Assembly (NCBI GenBank): GCA_016875645.1
Contig: VGPE01000050.1
Location: forward strand, 1-14,507
Length of the DNA: 14,507 nt
DNA from: Chloroflexota bacterium
GTDB taxonomy: Bacteria; Chloroflexota; Limnocylindria; Limnocylindrales; CSP1-4
Reading direction: 5' to 3'
A program made the position numbers and the translations under genes. The notes below the pieces were generated by a model. It searched no databases. It was given only the letters and a program-made list of their open reading frames with translations, and was not told where the DNA came from. Below are positions 6,565 through 13,007 of the stretch, piece after piece (within the stretch, counting starts at the first letter, position 1; every line of letters starts with the position of its first letter).

Positions 6565-7482
6565 CTACCCATCGTCGGCAGCCAGCCGGAGCGCCTCCTG
6601 CGTGGACAACCCAGCGTCCACGTAACAGCGCAACTCGTCCAGGAGCGCGTCGTGGTGCGTGCCGGCAACACCCGCGTCTGACCCGGGAACCAGCCGGACA
6701 CCCGCTTCCAGCCAGCGCGCGACGTTCGTCCGCCTCGCCTCCAGCCGCTCGAAGGCGTAGACGTCGCCGGGGTTCGCCAGGGCTCCGTCGGCCCGCAGGC
6801 GCTCGGCCGTATTGACGGCGCTGATCACGGTGGCCCCCACGCCGATGCCGCGTGCGGCCATCTCGAGGGCAAGGCCGCGGTCGAAACGGCTGCGGCCGTC
6901 GGCGTCCAGGAAGGAGCCGTGCTCGATGCGATCCACGCCGGCGTCGACCGCCCGGCGCATCGCCTCGGTGGCGTGGCAGTGGGCGGCCACCGGCAGGCCG
7001 GCGTCGTGGGCGAGGCTGACGGCGAGGCGAAGCAGGGGAGCGGGCATCTCGGCGACCGACGGATCCGTGCCCGGGGTCAGGCCGCCACCCGAGACCATCA
7101 CCTTCACCACGCCGGCGCCGATCGCAATGCGCGCCTCGACGGCCGCCGCGACATCCGCTTCCGATGCCACTTCGCCGCCCCAGAAGTGGCAGTGGCCGCC
7201 GCGGCGGGTGATCGGCGGCCCGGCCCAGACGACCCGCGGCAGGGGACGCGGGTGCGATGCGGCGGCCTCGCGGAATCCGGCGATGTCCGCGAACGAGGCA
7301 CCCAGGTCGATGAGGGTGGTGACCCCCGCCGCCCGCGCCCGTTCGGCATTCGCCAGCGCCGTCTCGACGCGCTCCGGCCCGGATGCGCGGAGGTACGTCT
7401 CCCGCGGCGATGGGCCGGCATCGAGGAACAGGTGGATGTGCGCGTCCACCAGCGGCGGCACCGCGCGCCACGCATCGGTCAT
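6565..7482 (-). CDS. amidohydrolase family protein (prolidase/imidazolonepropionase-like), possibly C-terminally truncated
   Basis: This 305-residue metal-dependent hydrolase has a TIM-barrel active site: H15 and H17 in VDAHIHL, the likely carbamylated lysine K127 in GVVKVMVSGG, H168 and H170 in AAHCHATE, H188 in RIEHGSF, and catalytic D269 in GSDAG. The GPPITRRGGHCHFWGG segment resembles the prolidase-like amidohydrolases, which act on C-N bonds of dipeptide-like or cyclic substrates. The N-terminal beta-sandwich strands are absent. The C-terminus stops at EALRLAADDG, inside the final barrel helix, where relatives continue with NxAxxLGL...GxxADLVV. No such sequence is found in other frames downstream. 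Either this is a minimal barrel-only version or it was cut by the rearrangement next to it. ATG 7482 is preceded by GGGAGGA at good spacing. Confidence 0.8.
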   Translation of the reverse strand: MTDAWRAVPPLVDAHIHLFLDAGPSPRETYLRASGPERVETALANAERARAAGVTTLIDLGASFADIAGFREAAASHPRPLPRVVWAGPPITRRGGHCHFWGGEVASEADVAAAVEARIAIGAGVVKVMVSGGGLTPGTDPSVAEMPAPLLRLAVSLAHDAGLPVAAHCHATEAMRRAVDAGVDRIEHGSFLDADGRSRFDRGLALEMAARGIGVGATVISAVNTAERLRADGALANPGDVYAFERLEARRTNVARWLEAGVRLVPGSDAGVAGTHHDALLDELRCYVDAGLSTQEALRLAADDG

Positions 7483-7488
7483 GTGCCA

Positions 7489-7495
7489 TCCTCCC
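7489..7495 (-). promoter_or_regulatory. ribosome binding site of the amidohydrolase
   Basis: On the minus strand GGGAGGA is followed by 6 nt and ATG at 7482. It occupies the middle of the 17-bp gap between divergent start codons, leaving no room for a promoter in that gap. Confidence 0.6.
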
Positions 7496-7499
7496 GGAC

Positions 7500-8621
7500 A
7501 TGATTGCCACCGATCCCGCCGCGGCCGTCCTGGGCCGCCCCGTCTCCGAACTGGTCACGCCCTGCCTGACGCTCGACCTCGACGTGTTCGAGCGCAACGC
7601 GCGGACGATCTCGGGCTACCTGCGCGACCACGGGGTCGCGTGGCGCCCGCACGCCAAGGGCCACAAGTCGCCGATTCTCGCGCGCCGGCAGATGGAGCTG
7701 GGGGCGATCGGGCTGACGGTCGCCAAGGTCGGCGAGGCCGAAGTGATGGTGGAGGGCGGGATCCCCAGCCTCCTGCTGGTGACCGAGCAGGCGACCCGCG
7801 AACGCCTGGACCGTGTCGCCCGGCTCAACCGCACCGCCGAGGTGATCGTCCCGGTCGACAACGCGCTGCAGGTCCAGCTGGCCGGTGAGGCCGCCCGCGA
7901 GGCCGATGCAACGATCCCCGTCGTGATCGAGGTGGACATCGGAATGGGCCGGGCCGGCGTCCTGCCGGACGCGGCGCTCGGACTCGCGATGCAGATCGCC
8001 AACACCCGTGGTCTCAGGTTCGCGGGCGTGTTCGGGTACGAGGGTCATCTGCTCCGCGCCTGGCCCGAGGACGAGAAGATCCGCCAGATCGAGGACGCCC
8101 TGGGGCGTCTGACCGGGAGCGCCGAAACGATCCGCCGGGCGGGCATCGAGGTCCCGATCGTCACCGCCGGCGGGACCGGCTCCTATCGCTACAGCGCGAA
8201 GGTGCCCGGGATCACCGAGCTGGAGGCGGGCGGCGGCTGCCTGATGGACCTCATGTACCGCGACGATTGCCACGTGGGTCCCGAGACCGGCCTCGAGTTC
8301 GCGCTGACGGTGCGCGCGATGATCGTGAGCCGGCCCACCCCGGACCGCGCCATCACGGACGCGGGCTGGAAGACGTTCTCCAGTCACCATCACATGCCCC
8401 AGGTCAAGAACCTGCCGGGCGTGACCCTGCGAGTTCTGTCCGCGGAGCACGGAACGCTGGACGTGGCCGCGGACGCCGACCAGCCGCGAATCGGTGACAT
8501 CGTCGAGTTCATCCCGGGCTACCACGACTCCACCGTGTTCCTGCACGACCGGCTCTTCGGCGTGCGGGGCGGCGTGGTGACCGAGATCATCCCGGTCGCG
8601 GCGCGGGGTCGCCTGTCCTGA
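7500..8621 (+). CDS. DSD1 / D-threonine aldolase-like PLP enzyme (alanine racemase-type N-terminal barrel)
   Basis: This 373-residue fold type III PLP enzyme belongs to the family of D-threonine aldolase, D-serine dehydratase (DSD1) and 3-hydroxy-D-aspartate enzymes. The N-terminal domain contains TPCLTLDLDVFERNA and the PLP-lysine motif RPHAKGHK, with K53 as Schiff-base lysine. The phosphate-binding region is likely TAGGTGSYR. The C-terminal beta domain carries PGYHDST with H342 and D343, in the place where relatives have the metal pair of a PNHxC or HxD site, so the metal site differs from the classical dehydratase. Predicted substrates are D-amino acids with a beta-hydroxyl group. ATG 7500 is favoured because the alignment begins shortly after it, although no ribosome binding site is evident. 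The 3' end overlaps the convergent sialidase-like gene by 35 bp. Confidence 0.88.
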   Translation: MIATDPAAAVLGRPVSELVTPCLTLDLDVFERNARTISGYLRDHGVAWRPHAKGHKSPILARRQMELGAIGLTVAKVGEAEVMVEGGIPSLLLVTEQATRERLDRVARLNRTAEVIVPVDNALQVQLAGEAAREADATIPVVIEVDIGMGRAGVLPDAALGLAMQIANTRGLRFAGVFGYEGHLLRAWPEDEKIRQIEDALGRLTGSAETIRRAGIEVPIVTAGGTGSYRYSAKVPGITELEAGGGCLMDLMYRDDCHVGPETGLEFALTVRAMIVSRPTPDRAITDAGWKTFSSHHHMPQVKNLPGVTLRVLSAEHGTLDVAADADQPRIGDIVEFIPGYHDSTVFLHDRLFGVRGGVVTEIIPVAARGRLS

Positions 8622-9750
8622 TCCGGGCCCACGCCACGTCCTTCACCTCGTCCGTGCCCTGGCACCACGTGGCGAAGATGTCGCCGTCGGGCAGCCGTAC
8701 CGCGCGCGGGTGGCCGAAGTGGTACCGGATCATCGACTGGAGATAGCCGGCGAGGTCCTCGCGTTGGCCCGCGCCCGGCTCCCGGCCCGCATCGCTCCGG
8801 AACAGCACGAGATCCCGTGAACGATCCCACGTCCGCCCGAAGTCCTCGCTGATCGAGGCGACGATCCCGGGAAGTTCGCGGTGGGACCAGACCGCCAGCA
8901 GGCGTTCGCCGCCGAGGGGCACGGGCTGGGTGTGCTGCCCGGGCAGTCCGGTCGAACTCGGGTCGGTCCACGACATCCCATCCGGCGTGCCCCACGCGAT
9001 CGACGAAGGCAGGTCGCGCTGACCTGCCACGTCGCGCGTCCAGAACATGCCGACCAGCCGGCCATCGTCGGGGCGGACGGCCAATCGCTGATCCCAGTAC
9101 CAGCGCGCATTCTCTGGGTCGCCGGCGACCATCACCTGGGTTGGCCAGGTTCGCCCGCCGTCATGGGAGACCTGGAGCCATGCCTTCGACTGGGCCTCGT
9201 CCGCGTCGTCGTACGCCTTGAGTGTCTCGAAGGGCTGGGCGAGGTCGCCGTTCGCCAGCCGCATCACCGGGTTGGCGCAGGGCGTCGTGGCGATCTGGGG
9301 GGCAAGGTCCAGGACGCGGGCGTCGCCCCACGTGCGGCCGCCGTCGGTGGACTCGCGATGCACGATCCAGAGCGGCAGCATGCCGCCGGTGACGGGATTG
9401 ACCCACGGCCGCCCGCTGCTGAGGTCCACCCAGAGCGAGGTCCCGAGCAGCCGGCCCGGCTCCACCTCGGCAATCGAGAGGTTCATGACCTGGCCCGGGA
9501 CGCCGTCGAGCGCGCCCTGGCCGCGGCCACTGAACCGCTCCTCCCACGTGCGCCCTTCGTCCGCGGAGGCGAACACGACGGGGTGGCCGTCCGGCGAGTC
9601 GTCGCCGGCGCAGCGCCGGAACGAGACGATCAGCTCGCCGGCGGTGGTTCGGACGACGTTCGTGCGCCGGATCGAGCGGCGCGCCCACTCGGGGTGGTCG
9701 GCGCCGCGATAGACGAGGCCACGATCGACGACCCGCAGGTTGGTGGTCAC
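8587..9750 (-). CDS. sialidase-like (neuraminidase superfamily) protein with Asp boxes
   Basis: This 387-residue beta-propeller protein is of the sialidase superfamily. Four clear Asp-box repeats (SxDxGxTW) occur at residues 62-69, 134-141, 195-202 and 301-308, and a degenerate one is TPDGMSW near 255-261. Arginine-rich segments (RRSIRRTN, SFRRC) near the N-terminus could supply the arginine triad, but a sialidase catalytic Tyr/Glu pair cannot be assigned with confidence. There is no signal peptide, so it is probably cytosolic. Cytosolic members are common in catabolic clusters and may be glycoside hydrolases, lyases or binding proteins. The start is GTG 9750, whose GTGA overlaps the stop of a possible upstream reading frame on the same strand. 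The DHDPS/NAL-family gene elsewhere in the window makes a sugar-acid role tempting, but this is inference only. Confidence 0.85.
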   Translation of the reverse strand: MTTNLRVVDRGLVYRGADHPEWARRSIRRTNVVRTTAGELIVSFRRCAGDDSPDGHPVVFASADEGRTWEERFSGRGQGALDGVPGQVMNLSIAEVEPGRLLGTSLWVDLSSGRPWVNPVTGGMLPLWIVHRESTDGGRTWGDARVLDLAPQIATTPCANPVMRLANGDLAQPFETLKAYDDADEAQSKAWLQVSHDGGRTWPTQVMVAGDPENARWYWDQRLAVRPDDGRLVGMFWTRDVAGQRDLPSSIAWGTPDGMSWTDPSSTGLPGQHTQPVPLGGERLLAVWSHRELPGIVASISEDFGRTWDRSRDLVLFRSDAGREPGAGQREDLAGYLQSMIRYHFGHPRAVRLPDGDIFATWCQGTDEVKDVAWARIRTGDPAPRPG

Positions 9751-10052
9751 CTGCCCATGATGGGTGGATCGGACGACCCGCGACGCTCATCCGCGTCATC
9801 TCCGGCCGGAACCCACCGCTCAAGCGCCACCTCCTTGCGGAGCGGGAACCGGCCGCGCACGGGGCCGCGGGGCCGCGTACCGGGCGCCTGATACCGCCAC
9901 CACGGGTCGTAGGCAACGGCTGCCTGCCGGTTACCGACCGGGGCGGTTGTTGGCGCTGCAGCAAGCCGAATCGGCCGGAATCGGGCTCCCGTGGGGACCT
10001 TCCCGACGGACCAGTCTGCCCAAGACCGGCCCTGGCGGTAGGAGGCAGGCAC
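9747..10052 (-). pseudogene. possible small or remnant ORF upstream of the sialidase-like gene, not recognised
   Basis: A minus-strand frame ends with TGA at 9747-9749, overlapping the GTG start of the sialidase-like gene (GTGA), the arrangement expected of co-translated operon genes. From GTG 10052 it would encode 101 residues. The last 60 or so codons have third positions richer in G/C than second positions, as in real genes here, and include AYDPWWRYQAPGTRP and RGRFPLRKEVALERW. Codons nearer the start lose this bias, so this may be the tail of a decayed gene, not a complete small protein. I recognise no family. It opposes the leader of the hydroxyacid dehydrogenase operon. It may be spurious. 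Confidence 0.3.
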
Positions 10053-10166
10053 GGACCCGTGAGCGGAGTGAGCCCTTCGGCTGCGGGAACGGGTCTGCGA
10101 GGGCCCGGTTCGCGGGCCGGATGCAACGGGCCGGCGAGGATCGGGGGCCGCGGGGTCTCCCCGCGG
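10041..10166 (+). ncRNA. candidate structured leader RNA of the hydroxyacid dehydrogenase operon
   Basis: Three consecutive stem-loops can be drawn on the + strand. GACCCGT (10054-10060) pairs exactly with ACGGGTC (10089-10095), enclosing an inner AGCC-CTTC-GGCT hairpin (10071-10082). GGCCCG (10102-10107) pairs with CGGGCC (10113-10118). CCGCGGGG (10148-10155) pairs with CCCCGCGG (10159-10166) across a 3-nt loop. The last hairpin has no following T-run, so it is not a standard intrinsic terminator. I could not match the set to a known riboswitch or T-box consensus. GC-rich DNA yields hairpins easily, so the confidence is modest. Confidence 0.3.
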
Positions 10167-10240
10167 TCGTCGCCATGGTTGTCGCCGGGACCTTCCGTGG
10201 ATCGCGTGGGTCGTCCAAACTTCGGGACCGGACACGATCG

Positions 10241-10248
10241 AGGAGGGG
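10241..10248 (+). promoter_or_regulatory. ribosome binding site of the hydroxyacid dehydrogenase
   Basis: AGGAGGGG followed by 5 nt and ATG 10254, a near-ideal Shine-Dalgarno. It fixes the start, since the same frame is open further upstream to 10059 without a comparable site. Confidence 0.75.
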
Positions 10249-10253
10249 ACCCG

Positions 10254-11255
10254 ATGAGCATGACCACGTCCGATGGCCACGGTTCGAGCCGGAGCGGCGA
10301 CCGGCCCATCGTGCTGATCCACGCGCCGATCCGCTCGATTCCCTGGGACTACTCGGTGGAGCGCGAGATCCTCGCCGCCCGAGGCGTCCACCTCGTCGAG
10401 GCAGAGGATGACGCCCACGCGCTCGCGGTGCTACCCGACGCGGCCGTCGTGATCGCCTGCGACACGCTGACCGGCGACCAGATCAACCTGATGCGAAACC
10501 CGGCCGGCATCGTCGCGTACAGCGTCGGCATGGACTACATCGACCAGGCCACCGCGGCCGCGCGAAAGATCCCGATCCTGAACTGCCCGACCCACAACTC
10601 CGAGGAGGTCTCTGACCACGGTGTAGCGATGCTCCTCGCCGGCAACAAGCGCCTGGTCGAGTTCGCCAACGAGGCCGCAACGGGCAACTGGGACGTCTAC
10701 ACCCGGCCGAGCCTGCGGAAGATCCACCGGATGCGCGGCAACACGGTCGGGTTCGTCGGGATCGGCAAGATCGGCCACAAGATCGCTCGCAAGCTGCACG
10801 GGTTCGGCCTCCGGGTCATCGCCTACGACCCGTACGTCACCTCGACCTACGACCCGTGGATCGACCTCGTCTCGCTCGACGACGTCCTGACGAAGTCCAA
10901 CTTCATCATGGTGGCGGCCTTGCTGACCGAGACCTCGCGCAACCTCCTGGACGACAAGGCGCTCGGCAAGGTCAACGGCGTCTACGGCATCGTGAACATC
11001 TCGCGCGGCGGGATCATCGTCGAGAGCGCGCTCCGCAAAGCGCTCGACGAGGGCCGGATCGGTTTCGCGGCGCTCGACGTCCGCCAGTCCGAGCCGCCGG
11101 ACCCGGCCAACGATCCCCTGACCGGACATCCCAGCGTGATCCTCACGCAGCACATTGCCGCGTCGTCGATCGAATCGCTGCAGGACATTCATCCCGAAGC
11201 CGCTCAGCAGGCGCTCACCCTGCTCGAGCAGGCCGGCCGGCTCAAACGAGCCTGA
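10254..11255 (+). CDS. D-isomer-specific 2-hydroxyacid dehydrogenase, NAD-binding
   Basis: This 333-residue oxidoreductase is expected to interconvert a 2-oxo acid and a D-2-hydroxy acid with NAD(P)H in the cytoplasm. The substrate domain includes AYSVGMDYIDQATAAARKIPILN and SEEVSDHGVAMLLA, close in style to the CtBP/phosphoglycerate-dehydrogenase branch. The Rossmann glycine motif GIGKIG spans residues 169-174. The catalytic triad is visible: R251 in NISRGG, E280 in RQSEPPD and H300 in TQHIAAS. Length is normal. The start is fixed by a strong Shine-Dalgarno. The FAH-family gene follows after 23 bp with its own ribosome binding site, so the two form an operon. The pairing suggests processing of a 2-oxo or hydroxy acid intermediate. 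The exact substrate is unknown. Confidence 0.9.
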   Translation: MSMTTSDGHGSSRSGDRPIVLIHAPIRSIPWDYSVEREILAARGVHLVEAEDDAHALAVLPDAAVVIACDTLTGDQINLMRNPAGIVAYSVGMDYIDQATAAARKIPILNCPTHNSEEVSDHGVAMLLAGNKRLVEFANEAATGNWDVYTRPSLRKIHRMRGNTVGFVGIGKIGHKIARKLHGFGLRVIAYDPYVTSTYDPWIDLVSLDDVLTKSNFIMVAALLTETSRNLLDDKALGKVNGVYGIVNISRGGIIVESALRKALDEGRIGFAALDVRQSEPPDPANDPLTGHPSVILTQHIAASSIESLQDIHPEAAQQALTLLEQAGRLKRA

Positions 11256-11265
11256 TTCCCCACCC

Positions 11266-11272
11266 AGAGGAG
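11266..11272 (+). promoter_or_regulatory. ribosome binding site of the FAH-family gene
   Basis: AGAGGAG lies 6 nt before ATG 11279 in the 23-bp gap after the dehydrogenase stop. It settles the start of the downstream gene, whose frame is open far upstream inside the dehydrogenase. Confidence 0.7.
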
Positions 11273-11278
11273 ACGTTC

Positions 11279-12163
11279 ATGCGACTCGTCCGGTACGCCG
11301 CGACCGATGCGGGCCCACGACTGGGCGTGCTGGTCAACGACACGGTCTTCGACCTCGAGGAGCACGCCGGCGGGCGCGTGGCCCCGGGCGACATGCGAGC
11401 GCTGCTGCGAACGGGTCGGGCGGCCATCGATGCGATGGCCCGCTCCGCGCAGACCGCCCCTGGCGTGCCGTTGGACGAGGTCACACTCCTTGCCCCGATC
11501 GGCAACCCTGGCAAGCTGCTCGCCATCGCGGGTGGGTTCTACACGAGCCCGGACGAGACACGCCTGGGCCCGGACGCGAAGCCGCTCGTCTTCTGCAAGC
11601 GCACCGACGAGATCGCGGGGCCGGGTGACCCGATCACGATCTGGCGCATGGGCCCCGACGTGGTGGACGAGATCGAGATCGCGATCGTGATCGGCGAAGG
11701 CGGCCGCGACATCCCGCGCGAGCGGGCGATGGACCACGTATTCGGGTACACGATCTGCAACGACGTTTCGGGACGACGGCTGGACCTGCCGCCTCCGGGC
11801 CGCCGTGAGGTGACGTTCGACGGCTTCATGGACTGGCTCAACGGCAAGTGGCTCGATGGCTACGCGATCCTCGGTCCCACCATCGTCAGTGCCGACGAGG
11901 CCGGCGATCTCAGCGGCGTGCGCATCGTGAGCCGGGTCTCGGGCGAGGTGCGGATCGACGGCACGACGCGCAACGTGAACATCCCGTGGGACCAGCTGAT
12001 CGCGTTCGTCTCCAGCCTGATGACGCTCAACCCGGGCGACGTGATCACCACGGGGATGCCCCACGGCACCCACGACGAGATCTACCTGCGACCCGGTGAC
12101 GTGGTGGAAGGGGAGATCGAGCGGCTGGGCGTGCTGCGCAACCCGGTGATCGCGGAGGCCTGA
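11279..12163 (+). CDS. fumarylacetoacetate hydrolase (FAH) family protein
   Basis: This 294-residue protein has the FAH fold found in fumarylpyruvate hydrolases, 2-hydroxyhepta-2,4-diene-1,7-dioate isomerases, oxaloacetate decarboxylases and 2-oxo-3-deoxy sugar acid dehydratases or hydrolases. The N-terminal domain MRLVRYAATDAGPRLGVL is typical. The divalent-metal carboxylates are recognisable as E131 and E133 in DEIEIAIVIG and D162 in CNDVSGR. The core continues with NGKWLDGYAILGPTIV and ends with LMTLNPGDVITTGMPHG and GDVVEGEIERLGVLRNPV, all family hallmarks. It shares an operon with the hydroxyacid dehydrogenase. Sugar-acid pathways often pair an FAH-family enzyme with a dehydrogenase and a DHDPS-like aldolase, all present in this window, but the reaction cannot be fixed from the sequence. 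Confidence 0.9.
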   Translation: MRLVRYAATDAGPRLGVLVNDTVFDLEEHAGGRVAPGDMRALLRTGRAAIDAMARSAQTAPGVPLDEVTLLAPIGNPGKLLAIAGGFYTSPDETRLGPDAKPLVFCKRTDEIAGPGDPITIWRMGPDVVDEIEIAIVIGEGGRDIPRERAMDHVFGYTICNDVSGRRLDLPPPGRREVTFDGFMDWLNGKWLDGYAILGPTIVSADEAGDLSGVRIVSRVSGEVRIDGTTRNVNIPWDQLIAFVSSLMTLNPGDVITTGMPHGTHDEIYLRPGDVVEGEIERLGVLRNPVIAEA

Positions 12164-12223
12164 GCCGACGCTCGCGCCCCCGCCGGACCCCGATCCGGAA
12201 GGAGCAGACTCGTCCAGTCCGGT

Positions 12224-12252
12224 TTGACCGGGCCACAGGTCAGGTTTACGAT
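12224..12252 (+). promoter_or_regulatory. sigma-70-like promoter for the XRE-cupin / DSD1 operon
   Basis: TTGACC (12224-12229), a 17-bp spacer, and TACGAT (12247-12252). Five of six bases match consensus at -35 and spacing is ideal. The predicted transcript starts near 12259, inside the palindrome described next, leaving a leader of roughly 100 nt before ATG 12356. Confidence 0.6.
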
Positions 12253-12259
12253 CGCGCTC

Positions 12260-12274
12260 GTCTGACAGTTAGAC
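12260..12274. promoter_or_regulatory. 15-bp near-perfect palindrome at the predicted transcription start (candidate operator)
   Basis: GTCTGAC-A-GTTAGAC has 7-bp arms with a single mismatch around a central A. It sits immediately downstream of the predicted -10 box, where bound repressor would block initiation. The gene it precedes encodes an XRE-cupin regulator, so negative autoregulation is a natural inference. Confidence 0.5.
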
Positions 12275-12355
12275 TGCACGACCGGGAGCGCCGACCTCAT
12301 CGTGGTAATCTCCCGCCGGTGTCGTGCGTCGCGGCGGACGGGGGGTGCGACAGGT

Positions 12356-13006
12356 ATGACGCGACGGCCCACGGATCCCGACGTTCGAATGCCCAGCGAC
12401 CGCGTGGCGGAACCGGCGCCGGCCAACGACCACAACGATGTGGACCTCAATGCACTGACGGACGCGTCATCGATCGGTGAGGGGATCCGCCGCGAGCGTC
12501 TCCGTCGCGGATTGACGCTGGCCCAGCTGGCATCGCAGGTCCACCTCACGGTCAGCGCGCTCAGCCAGATCGAACGGGGGGCGAGCGATCCGTCGATCAG
12601 CTCCCTGCGGCGCATTGCCGCTGCCTTCAACATCCCGATGTTTCAATTCCTGGTCGGGACCGACCGGCGCGAGATCGTCGTTCGCCACGGCCAGCGCCTG
12701 CGCGTCACCCTCCCCGACCGCGAGCTCGAATACGAGTTGGTGTCGGCGGACACGATCGGCGAGTTCGAGGTCCTCGGTTGCACCATCGCGGCCGGCGGGG
12801 CGACTGGGCCGACGCCCATGGCCCACAGCAGCGAGGAGTGCTCGATCGTTCTCTCGGGACGGGTGATCGCAGAGGTCGCCGGGCGAACCTACGAACTCGA
12901 CGCCGGCGACAGCATCAAGGTTCACCGGGAGCTGCCCCACCGGTTCGTGAATCCGGGCACGGTGGACGCCGAGATGCTGGTCATCATCAGCCCGCCCACC
13001 TTCTGA
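12356..13006 (+). CDS. XRE-family transcriptional regulator with C-terminal cupin domain
   Basis: This 216-residue regulator has an N-terminal, probably disordered, tail of about 40 residues. An XRE-type helix-turn-helix follows at about 42-98 (IGEGIRRERLRRGLTLAQLA, SALSQIERGASDPSISSLRRIA). A C-terminal cupin lies at about 130-212 with the core HSSEECSIVLSGRV, AGDSIKV and LPHRFVN. Proteins of this build usually repress catabolic or transport genes and sense a small molecule in the cupin pocket (for example PuuR-type regulators of amine catabolism). ATG 12356 is the best start by domain position but has only a weak ribosome binding site; GTG or ATG codons nearby remain possible. A promoter and palindrome lie upstream. 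The DSD1-like gene starts one base after its stop, so the likely effector is a D-amino acid or its product. This is inferred. Confidence 0.88.
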   Translation: MTRRPTDPDVRMPSDRVAEPAPANDHNDVDLNALTDASSIGEGIRRERLRRGLTLAQLASQVHLTVSALSQIERGASDPSISSLRRIAAAFNIPMFQFLVGTDRREIVVRHGQRLRVTLPDRELEYELVSADTIGEFEVLGCTIAAGGATGPTPMAHSSEECSIVLSGRVIAEVAGRTYELDAGDSIKVHRELPHRFVNPGTVDAEMLVIISPPTF

Positions 13007-13007
13007 G

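Noticed and set aside
5792..7597. Long minus-strand frame (601 codons) spanning the I42 and amidohydrolase genes
   Set aside because: It is a shifted frame of two recognisable genes, and its translation is low-complexity Arg/Gly/Pro-rich.
10101..10120. GGTTCG within a hairpin, resembling a tRNA T-arm
   Set aside because: Stem and loop sizes do not fit a T-arm, and no acceptor, D-arm or anticodon arm could be placed around it.
10148..10166. Strong GC hairpin (8-bp stem) as a rho-independent terminator
   Set aside because: No T-run follows on either strand. It is kept only as part of the candidate structured leader.
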